Assembly: GCA_015663065.1 (NCBI GenBank) | Contig: DQSX01000063.1 | Coordinates: 1 to 12,835, forward strand | Length of the DNA stretch: 12,835 bases | From: Sulfurovum sp. | GTDB lineage: Bacteria > Campylobacterota > Campylobacteria > Campylobacterales > Sulfurovaceae | Direction: 5' to 3' | Program-made: the position numbers and the translations under genes | The notes under the pieces: model-generated | What the model was told of the DNA's origin: nothing | The model's database searches: none | Seen by the model: only the letters and a program-made list of their open reading frames with translations | In this document: piece by piece, positions 7,069-12,835 of the stretch | Layout of the letters: each line of letters starts with the position of its first letter | Numbering within the stretch: position 1 is the stretch's first letter

Positions 7069-8361
7069 CTATATACACTCCATACTGTTATCTTGACATT
7101 TTTCTATATTTTTTCGAATGATTGTCGCTTTGGCAAACAGTTCATTGTCAGTGATCTTCTTCAATTGCACTTCTGCTTCTTCATAATCTTTTGCCATATA
7201 GTAGGCATAGGCAACAGCATACCTGATGTTGTCATCTTCAAGCATTTTGTAGCGCTTTAATGCTTCTATCAGCCCAATGATCTTTTCATACTCTTCACGC
7301 TCTACATAAATGGCGATTTTTTGTTTGAGCTTCTCTTTTTTATCTGTGATCTGTGAATTCAAATACAAGGCATGTGGGGTCAACCCTACTCTTCTATGTA
7401 TTTCAGCGGCTTCTTTGACATATTTATGTTCATAATATGAGCCCTGCTCAAAAAGATTGGCAGTCGTGAACGCCATCCCTTTTTTCATATACAGGTGACC
7501 CAAAAGCATGTTGACTTTGGCATTTTCAGGGAAAAGCATTTTTGCCTCTTCAAGTATTTTCAGCGCTTCGTCTCTTTGGCCACCTGCGAGTAACATCTGT
7601 GAAAGTGCCATATACTCTTTAGGATTGGGTTTGGCACGCTTCATACAGGCTTTTGCAGAAGCAATAGCTTCCTGATAAAGACCCAACTCTGTAAAGTAGT
7701 AGAACTTCTGCTTAAGCAGTGACTGGTCAGAAGGAAAAGCTTTTACACCCTTGGTCAAAACAGCAACGGCAGCATCTTTTTTTCCACTCTTCCAGTAACA
7801 GTCTGCTCTAAGCATATACTCCGCTGCCTGATCTCGCCCCGATGCACCTTGAAGGTCAAGATATTTAATAGTATCCATGTAGCGTTTTACTTTGTAAGAC
7901 TCTTGACTCAAATTAGAATAAAGTTTTTGCAAAGCTTCTTTTCTCAGCTTCTCAGCATTAAACGCTACTTTTCTCTTCTCTGCGGCTTTCACTTCGGGCT
8001 TGGAAGCAATGCTAAAAAGATGTTTTCTTTTTTCTTTTGCTGCAACAGGAGGCAGATACACTTTTGTTTTTGTAGCGGTGACTGCTTTTTTCAAGTATGC
8101 AATAGCCTGTGTGTGTTTTTCCTGACGCATTGCGATCACACCTTTAATGGTGTAATATTTTGCCAAGTCAAGATTTTTATCATACTTTTTAGCTTCTATC
8201 AATTCTTCATTGGCTTTTGCAAATTTTCCATCATACACCATCATGCTTGCCAAAGCCAAATGATCAACCTCAGCAACACTCTCTTGTTTCGCTTCAGCCA
8301 AAGTAGAGAAGCTTAGTATGCTGCTTACAATGATCAAAGATATCTTTAAAATGTTTTTCAT
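7069..8361 (-). CDS. Periplasmic tetratricopeptide-repeat protein of a TonB2-type operon
   Basis: The protein has 430 residues with a signal peptide (about 1-24, ending LAEA) and helical TPR-type repeats across most of its length, such as AEYMLRADCYWKSGKKDAAV, KEYMALSQMLLAGGQRDEAL and YAVAYAYYMAKDYEEA. A lysine-rich stretch (about 100-150) interrupts the repeats. A TPR gene directly after tonB2 is the standard arrangement in Vibrio-type TonB2 operons, where it is thought to help the energising complex; its exact role is not settled. The start ATG at 8361 has AAGGAG, which overlaps the TonB stop codon. Its own stop abuts the receptor ATG. It probably acts as a periplasmic scaffold between the TonB complex and the receptor (inference). 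Confidence 0.88.
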   Translation of the reverse strand: MKNILKISLIIVSSILSFSTLAEAKQESVAEVDHLALASMMVYDGKFAKANEELIEAKKYDKNLDLAKYYTIKGVIAMRQEKHTQAIAYLKKAVTATKTKVYLPPVAAKEKRKHLFSIASKPEVKAAEKRKVAFNAEKLRKEALQKLYSNLSQESYKVKRYMDTIKYLDLQGASGRDQAAEYMLRADCYWKSGKKDAAVAVLTKGVKAFPSDQSLLKQKFYYFTELGLYQEAIASAKACMKRAKPNPKEYMALSQMLLAGGQRDEALKILEEAKMLFPENAKVNMLLGHLYMKKGMAFTTANLFEQGSYYEHKYVKEAAEIHRRVGLTPHALYLNSQITDKKEKLKQKIAIYVEREEYEKIIGLIEALKRYKMLEDDNIRYAVAYAYYMAKDYEEAEVQLKKITDNELFAKATIIRKNIEKCQDNSMECI

Positions 8362-8370
8362 CCCTACTCC

Positions 8371-9009
8371 TTAATTAAAATCAAATCTTACTTTTTGTTT
8401 TGCCCATACTTTTACAGGTCTTCCCTTGTACTTACCCGGAGCAAATCTCCAGGAACGAATGCCTGACAGTGCTACTGCATCAAATACCCCTGGAGGTGAT
8501 GACTGTAACACTTTTGCTGCTTCAATGCTTCCGTCTGTGTCTATCAGCAAGTTGACAACCACATAGCCCTTGATATGCTTCTTCATCGCTGAAGCAGGGT
8601 ACTGCATAGGAGAACGTGACAACACCCTTGGTTTTGTGTCAACCGTCCCTTCACTCATCGCTGCATTCCTGGCGATCTCCCCCAAAAGATCATTCGGGTC
8701 TCCCGCAATGTTCCCGAGTTCAAATTCGGGAATGTCCATTTCAATCCCGCCCAGCATAGAAGAGAGGTCAGGAAGCGGTGCTTTAGGTGTAGACTTTTTC
8801 TTTGGCTTTGGTTTTGGCTTAGGCTTTTTAATTTCCTGCTTGACCTTTGCCATTTTCATATAACGCAGCGGGTCTTTTTTCACTTCTTCTTTTTTCTTTA
8901 CATCTTTACTGAAAGAGACCACCAGTACCATCATCAACACAGCACCAAAAAGCATAGCAATAAGCGCGGCAAACTCTCTTTTACGCTTCATCGTCTTAGA
9001 TTTGATCAT
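8371..9009 (-). CDS. tonB: TonB energy-transducing protein (TonB2 type)
   Basis: The protein has 212 residues: a short basic cytoplasmic N-terminus, one membrane anchor (about 13-33), a Lys-Pro stretch (KKPKPKPKPKKK, about 61-72), a linker, and a C-terminal TonB domain (about 135-212) containing YPASAMKKHIKGYV, DTDGSIEAAKVLQS and SWRFAPGKYKGRPVKVW. The short Pro-rich linker is typical of TonB2-type proteins, which are smaller than E. coli TonB. It transmits the proton-motive force from ExbB/ExbD to the TonB box of the receptor. It lies 5 bases after the exbD stop. The ribosome binding site is poor; a second ATG six codons downstream is a possible alternative start. Confidence 0.94.
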   Translation of the reverse strand: MIKSKTMKRKREFAALIAMLFGAVLMMVLVVSFSKDVKKKEEVKKDPLRYMKMAKVKQEIKKPKPKPKPKKKSTPKAPLPDLSSMLGGIEMDIPEFELGNIAGDPNDLLGEIARNAAMSEGTVDTKPRVLSRSPMQYPASAMKKHIKGYVVVNLLIDTDGSIEAAKVLQSSPPGVFDAVALSGIRSWRFAPGKYKGRPVKVWAKQKVRFDFN

Positions 9010-9014
9010 AAAAC

Positions 9015-9419
9015 TTAACCCATCTCTTTACTTGTAGACACAGCCACATCTTTAGCACCGCTCATACGACATTCATCTACCACATCGATCAGTCTTTCTA
9101 CCGGAATGCTCGTATCGGAAACGACAAGCACCGCTTTCTCATTGTTCCCTCTGAGGAGATCTCTTAGCTTAGACTGTACAGCCCAAAGCTTTACAGGTTG
9201 GTTGTCAATATAAATTTCGCTACCATTGTCAATGTACACACGTATCACTTTAGATGATGCTTTACTCGCTGAAGCTGCAGATGGACGGTTAAGATCCAAC
9301 TTCATATCTTTTACAAAAGTCGTCGTTACCATAAAAAATATCAACAATATAAATACCATATCGATCAGTGGGGATACATCAATATTGTCAATATTTTGTC
9401 TTTTTGGTCTAAATCTCAT
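9015..9419 (-). CDS. exbD: Biopolymer transport protein ExbD
   Basis: The protein has 134 residues, the usual length. One membrane helix (about 16-34) carries the conserved aspartate D20 in DVSPLIDMVFILLIFF, the proton-translocating residue of the ExbD/TolR family. A periplasmic domain (about 58-128) contains IRVYIDNGSEIYID, VLVVSDTSIP and DVVDECRMSGAKDVAV. It forms the proton channel with ExbB. The gene overlaps the end of exbB by 11 bases and is read in another frame. Its AAAGGA binding site lies within the last exbB codons, so the two are probably translated together. Confidence 0.95.
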   Translation of the reverse strand: MRFRPKRQNIDNIDVSPLIDMVFILLIFFMVTTTFVKDMKLDLNRPSAASASKASSKVIRVYIDNGSEIYIDNQPVKLWAVQSKLRDLLRGNNEKAVLVVSDTSIPVERLIDVVDECRMSGAKDVAVSTSKEMG

Positions 9420-10020
9420 TTTCGTCCTTTGTACATATTACATCTATCATCTGTTCAAATTCCAGATCATAGCGTTCTTCCTGTTTATCTAGTATCTTCC
9501 CAATGATCAGTCCGGGTACAGCCACAACCAGTCCCAGTTCCGTCGTAAAGAGTGCTTTTGAAATACCACCCGAAATACTGTTTCCCTGAGAGAACATGGC
9601 ACTTGACTGCAGTGCATCAAAAGTTTCTATCATCCCAATGACTGTTCCCAGCAACCCTACCAACGGTGCCAAGATCACAATGGTTTTGACCAGTGTTGCG
9701 TATGTCCCTACCGCCAAGACATAAGGAGAGATAGCATCTCTGACATAATTTCTTGCATGTTTTCCCATTTTTCTCGCTTCTTTAGCTGCTTGAAGTGCGT
9801 CTGCTGCTGCATAATCAAGCAAGCCCCTCATGGCTTGCGTTTCCCCTCTTTTTTCATGTTTGGAGACAAGCCTTCTTACGTTCCCTTTGGTACCGCGTTT
9901 CAGTATCAAATATCTGTACCCCAGTCCATACCAAAGTGCCAGGTTGAGTGCAAAAAGCACCCACATCACGGCCCCTCCGGTATTCATAAGGGCAATAAAA
10001 TCTCCAAGAATCCCAGGCAT
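9409..10020 (-). CDS. exbB: ExbB proton-channel protein (MotA/TolQ/ExbB family)
   Basis: The protein has 203 residues with three predicted membrane helices (about 14-38, 108-133 and 155-176). The family signature APLVGLLGTVIGMIETF lies at about 118-134 and GGISKALFTTELGLVVAVPG at about 151-170. It assembles with ExbD around TonB. It starts 2 bases after the ttpC stop and overlaps exbD. The cytoplasmic loop between helices 1 and 2 is lysine- and arginine-rich. The second MotA/TolQ/ExbB protein directly upstream shows this is a TonB2-type system rather than the classical ExbB-ExbD-TonB set. Confidence 0.95.
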   Translation of the reverse strand: MPGILGDFIALMNTGGAVMWVLFALNLALWYGLGYRYLILKRGTKGNVRRLVSKHEKRGETQAMRGLLDYAAADALQAAKEARKMGKHARNYVRDAISPYVLAVGTYATLVKTIVILAPLVGLLGTVIGMIETFDALQSSAMFSQGNSISGGISKALFTTELGLVVAVPGLIIGKILDKQEERYDLEFEQMIDVICTKDENEI

Positions 10021-10022
10021 CT

Positions 10023-11354
10023 CTAACTCTTTACGTTGTTTTTCTCAAACACATTGATAATATGCAGCGCAGATTGCTCCATAGAGTCTTTGATGTTCTG
10101 TGCCCAACCCGATAAGAGGTTTCCAAGTAACAAAAGCGGGATCGCAACGATCAGACCCAACATCGTGGTTACCAAAGCTTCAGAAATACCACCCGAAAGC
10201 AGTTTAGGATCTCCCGTACCGTGTTCCGTGATGATGTCAAATGTTGAGATCATACCGGTTACCGTACCCAGCAGTCCAAGCAGTGGTGCCACCGCAGCGA
10301 TCACAAGAACAAAAGAACCGAACTTGTCTATGGCAGAACTCTCATTCAAAATATTCTCCATCACGATATCTTCAATATGTTCTCTGTCGCGCGTAATATT
10401 TCTAAGTGTTGCTTTTAACACTCTGGCAGTAGACCCTTTATAGCCTTTGATCGCTTCCTGTGCAGCTGCCACACCAGAGCTATTTAATTTTTCTACTACC
10501 GTCTTCGTAAGGTTTTCAACTCTTGAACCGGATTTTGAAAGTAAAACGACCCTTAATGCTATAAGAAGCAGACCAAAGAGACCAAGCCCTAAAATGATAT
10601 ACCCTATCACTCCACCGGCTCTCACTGTATCAGCAACCGTTTTCTCTTTTTTGAACTCTACTTCTTTATCCAGGTTTTCATAAACAAAAATGTCAAGGGT
10701 GTCAAGCTTTGCGCCCGAGAAAAGTGCTTTTGCATCATCTGAAGCCTCCTCTGAATTCCATAGTTTGTATCTCCCGTCTCCTGCAGGTGCCAAAGCCCCT
10801 GTTGCTTCTTTTGCAAGTCCATACGCAGCCACATTGCCCACTTTGACAATGTCTGCTTCTACCGGCTTCCCGTTCGGGAGGTAAAACTTGCCTTTTTCTG
10901 TACGAATAGAAGAGAGTTCATCATAGAGTTTTGCTGATTTGTCAAACGCTGCTCTAAGCTTCTCAAGATTTGTCGTCTTCTTTCCCTCATCCATGTCCAA
11001 ACCATACTCTTGAAGTGCTGCCGTTGCCTGCATGGTCACTACAGAGGTAATGTCACCGTTCTCAGCCACTTCAGAGGCTTTTTTAGTCAGTTTTTCAAGT
11101 TTTTCCTCTCCTACTTTCAAGTCATCTGAGACTTTGATCAGTTTTTCCTGTAGACCAGTCAGTTTTTCACCCGCTTTGGCAATATCCTCTTTTTGCTGCG
11201 TCTCTTCTTTAATGTATCTGCTTTGCAGTTCAGTTTTTTGTGCTTTTAAAAAGGTGTACTCTTTTTTATAGGCATTCGAGAGTTCACTTGCCTGCAAAGA
11301 AGAGAGGCAAAGAAAAGCTGTCATGATCCATACTGTTTTTTTAAGATTTATCAT
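10023..11354 (-). CDS. ttpC: TtpC-type MotA/TolQ/ExbB protein with periplasmic coiled-coil domain
   Basis: The protein has 443 residues, more than twice ExbB length. A signal-like N-terminus (about 1-22) is followed by a periplasmic part of about 220 residues. That part starts with a coiled coil (about 25-95, heptads rich in K, E and L) and ends in a small domain (about 150-235). Three membrane helices (about 247-272, 345-372, 392-415) follow, carrying AAVAPLLGLLGTVTGMISTFD and GGISEALVTTMLGLIVAIP. This is the architecture of TtpC, which Vibrio TonB2 systems need for uptake. Its ATG overlaps the DUF3450 stop by one base (TAATG), with AGGAG upstream, giving translational coupling. The coiled coil probably contacts the similar one in the DUF3450 protein (inference). 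Confidence 0.92.
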   Translation of the reverse strand: MINLKKTVWIMTAFLCLSSLQASELSNAYKKEYTFLKAQKTELQSRYIKEETQQKEDIAKAGEKLTGLQEKLIKVSDDLKVGEEKLEKLTKKASEVAENGDITSVVTMQATAALQEYGLDMDEGKKTTNLEKLRAAFDKSAKLYDELSSIRTEKGKFYLPNGKPVEADIVKVGNVAAYGLAKEATGALAPAGDGRYKLWNSEEASDDAKALFSGAKLDTLDIFVYENLDKEVEFKKEKTVADTVRAGGVIGYIILGLGLFGLLLIALRVVLLSKSGSRVENLTKTVVEKLNSSGVAAAQEAIKGYKGSTARVLKATLRNITRDREHIEDIVMENILNESSAIDKFGSFVLVIAAVAPLLGLLGTVTGMISTFDIITEHGTGDPKLLSGGISEALVTTMLGLIVAIPLLLLGNLLSGWAQNIKDSMEQSALHIINVFEKNNVKS

Positions 11355-12121
11355 TATTTTGCTCCTGCTATGATCAAGGCATTCGGTAAGTTGAAGTACC
11401 CTGTTCTGATCTGTTTTTGAAGTGCATCAAACAGTGAGAGTATCTGCTCTTTACTCTTTTCATCATTTGCAAGTACATAGGCATAAGTGCCGTCTGTGTT
11501 CTTCACGTATCCTACCTGTTCATCCGGCGTCAGAAAGAACATCATCGCTGTACCTATCTTCGCCACTTTGGCCAACTTGACCTCTTCTCCTATCTTGATC
11601 TGCTGCTTAAAGACCCCTATCTCTTTCGTCATTCTCAACGCATCATCATACGAAGCCCATACAAGAGAAAGTGCTTTTTCCTGGGTAATATCTCCCGACT
11701 TCATCTCTGTTTTTATCTTTTCAAGATCAGCCACTCTCTCTTCTGTCTTAAAAGGGATCCCCGAAACAATGATCTTTTCAAGGTTATCAATGGCTGCAGT
11801 AAGCATCGGGGTCATATCACTCTTGCTGCCACCTTTCTCTGCGATCTGCGCTTCGATCTTTTTAGATTCGGCAGCAGCTACTTTCAGGGCAGTCTCTTTT
11901 CTGTTGATCTGCGCTTCGTTGTCAGCAATCTGCATCGCATATGATTTCATTTGTGCTTTATAATTGTCTTTGTTTGCATCTATCTGGCTATAAAGCCCTT
12001 CTACATCAGCACGAAGCTTCATAATAGATTTGATCATCTCTTCATTGCTCGCCGCATGTAGAGATGTACCAGTCATAGCAATAAGTGTTGATGCAAAGAC
12101 CAACTGTTTAAAGTTACCCAT
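11354..12121 (-). CDS. DUF3450 periplasmic coiled-coil protein of a TonB2-type operon
   Basis: With the start at the ATG at 12121-12119 the protein has 255 residues. This start is preferred over the upstream ATG at 12193 because AAGGAAG lies just before it and a clean signal peptide follows (MGNFKQLVFASTLIAMTG, cleavage after SLHA near 23). A long helical coiled-coil region (about 26-105) is followed by the DUF3450-like segment with GIPFKTEERVADLEKI and a helical core reaching GTAMMFFLTPDEQVGYV. The domain family has no assigned biochemical function. It is the first gene of the classic DUF3450-TtpC-ExbB2-ExbD2-TonB2-TPR order and probably a periplasmic partner of TtpC. A degenerate Pho-box-like site and candidate promoter lie upstream. 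Confidence 0.88.
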   Translation of the reverse strand: MGNFKQLVFASTLIAMTGTSLHAASNEEMIKSIMKLRADVEGLYSQIDANKDNYKAQMKSYAMQIADNEAQINRKETALKVAAAESKKIEAQIAEKGGSKSDMTPMLTAAIDNLEKIIVSGIPFKTEERVADLEKIKTEMKSGDITQEKALSLVWASYDDALRMTKEIGVFKQQIKIGEEVKLAKVAKIGTAMMFFLTPDEQVGYVKNTDGTYAYVLANDEKSKEQILSLFDALQKQIRTGYFNLPNALIIAGAK

Positions 12122-12181
12122 TTTTCTTCCTTGTTTATTGTTAAAAATCGGGGTTGATTTTGTGTGTGAAATTGTGCCAAA

Positions 12182-12224
12182 GTTTAATAACACAATGGAA
12201 ACAGTGTTGTAATGATTTTGTTAC
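12182..12224 (-). promoter_or_regulatory. Degenerate Pho-box-like site before the TonB operon
   Basis: On the minus strand, GTAAC (12224-12220), ATTAC (12213-12209) and GTTTC (12202-12198) lie at an 11-bp period. A candidate -10 follows: TTAAAC after 10 bp, or TATTAA after 8 bp. The half-sites fit those before the PiT and porin genes, and the third equals the C. jejuni PhosR half-site. The -10 is clearly poorer and the spacing less certain. If used, it would give a leader of about 55 bases to the DUF3450 ATG. Confidence 0.42.
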
Positions 12225-12230
12225 CAATCT

Positions 12231-12253
12231 GGAGTAGGCAAAGTGCCTACTCC
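12231..12253. terminator. Perfect 10-bp hairpin after the beta-helix gene
   Basis: GGAGTAGGCA (12231-12240) and TGCCTACTCC (12244-12253) are perfect inverted arms around a 3-base loop, 8 bases after the stop of the beta-helix gene. It lacks a long T-run on either side (three T's on the + side), so it is a likely but not textbook terminator. It separates the beta-helix gene from the TonB operon promoter. Its core is shared with the hairpin after the porin gene. Confidence 0.5.
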
Positions 12254-12261
12254 TTTACGCC

Positions 12262-12835
12262 TTAGTTAGCCAGTGTATTTCCCGTACCGCTGTTGAATTT
12301 AGATTCAAGTGCATCTTTGGAGTCACCTGTAAAGAAAAGTCCATCAGGAGAAGTCACAGAAACATTCTCAAAAGAGACCGTATCTATAGCGGCCGTCCCT
12401 TTAGAGTGAATGGCTCCGTGCGCTTCAAGCTGTCCGCCGTTATGCACGATCGTACCATTTTTAAAGTGCCCGCCAATACCGTCTTTTTTGAAGTAGATTG
12501 CACCCTCTTTTTTCTGAGTTGCTCCCGTTGTAATGCTAAATCCGTCAAAAGTAGCGGCTGTATTTCCTGACATTTCGATCCCTGCATTTCCAGTCGTGGT
12601 ATTGATTACAAGGTTTTTCACTGTTCCCGAGTATCCGTCATCGATGTCAAAGTAGTCATCTGTACAGTTAGAAACTGTGATATTGGTCATATTCACCGTA
12701 CCACCCCAAACTTCGATCCCGTCATCATCAGAATAATCAACTGTAATGTTTTCAACGATCGTTCCTGAACCCACACCTACAAAAGAGAGACCATTGATCT
12801 CTTTGTCCTGCTCCATCGTAATTCCGGAGTTAAGA
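12262..12835 (-). CDS. C-terminal part of a secreted right-handed beta-helix protein (partial)
   Basis: The minus-strand frame is open to the right edge of the window with no stop, so the start lies outside; about 190 residues are visible, ending TGNTLAN. The methionine at 12816 is internal, since coding-like sequence (LNSGIT) continues upstream of it. The protein shows the ladder of short strands and turns of a parallel beta-helix, with repeated acidic turns (YSDDDGIEVWGG, NCTDDYFDIDDGYSG) followed by runs of G, T, N and V. Similar surface or secreted beta-helix proteins with the DDG-GGTVN-DDGYSG pattern occur in marine Bacteroidetes and Gammaproteobacteria (recalled); their function is unclear. 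The acidic turns could bind calcium. It is followed by a hairpin and then the TonB operon, so it may belong to the same uptake module, for example as a surface substrate-binding or processing protein (inference). Confidence 0.75.
   Translation of the reverse strand, partial: LNSGITMEQDKEINGLSFVGVGSGTIVENITVDYSDDDGIEVWGGTVNMTNITVSNCTDDYFDIDDGYSGTVKNLVINTTTGNAGIEMSGNTAATFDGFSITTGATQKKEGAIYFKKDGIGGHFKNGTIVHNGGQLEAHGAIHSKGTAAIDTVSFENVSVTSPDGLFFTGDSKDALESKFNSGTGNTLAN

Noticed and set aside
3868..12121. Interpretation as a classical iron or siderophore uptake operon
   Set aside because: I saw no Fur-box-like palindrome in the promoter gaps and no siderophore, heme or ABC iron genes. The neighbours point to phosphate. 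Iron control cannot be fully excluded without data.
12151..12180. A stretch resembling a lac-type operator (TGTGTGAAATTGTG)
   Set aside because: The similarity is partial and lacks dyad symmetry. Nothing in the context suggests a LacI-type regulator.
12122..12193. An earlier start for the DUF3450 gene at 12193
   Set aside because: The upstream residues do not form a signal peptide, whereas the ATG at 12121 has AAGGAAG before it and a clean signal peptide after it. The earlier start would also overlap the putative promoter.

Overview
The window looks like a chromosomal segment of a Campylobacterota (Epsilonproteobacteria) bacterium, probably a Sulfurovum- or Sulfurimonas-like marine or vent type. 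This is inferred from the moderately AT-rich composition, Gram-negative envelope proteins, AAGGA-type ribosome binding sites, and operators resembling the Campylobacter jejuni PhosR box. No rRNA, tRNA, insertion sequence or CRISPR array is visible. No stretch without a gene exceeds about 150 bases.

Layout: the tail of an unrecognised + strand gene ends at 174. Every other gene is on the minus strand. In transcription order (right to left) they are: the C-terminal part of a secreted beta-helix protein (12835-12262); a tight run of a DUF3450 coiled-coil protein, a TtpC-type MotA/TolQ/ExbB protein, ExbB, ExbD, TonB, a periplasmic TPR protein and a large TonB-dependent receptor (12121-3868); a porin (3791-2637); a PiT-family inorganic phosphate transporter (2488-947); and an OmpR/PhoB-type response regulator (903-220). 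The order DUF3450-TtpC-ExbB-ExbD-TonB-TPR is that of the Vibrio TonB2 operon. Here a dedicated receptor is added directly behind the TPR gene.

The main observation is regulatory. The spaces before the PiT gene, the porin gene and the response-regulator gene each contain GTAAC-like half-sites repeated every 11 bp. The last half-site lies exactly 10 bp upstream of a good -10 hexamer (TATAAT, TATACT, TATGAT). This is the geometry of PhoB-class activated promoters. A more degenerate version lies before the DUF3450 gene. The set reads as a local phosphate-starvation regulon: the regulator probably activates itself, a phosphate transporter, a porin, and a complete energised outer-membrane uptake system of unknown substrate, probably a phosphorus-containing compound. 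Two related hairpins (GGC-ACTTY-GCC core) follow the porin and beta-helix genes. The predicted start of the regulator transcript falls on the A of its ATG, suggesting a leaderless mRNA.

Gene identities are solid from motifs. The regulon, the substrate and the organism are inferences.
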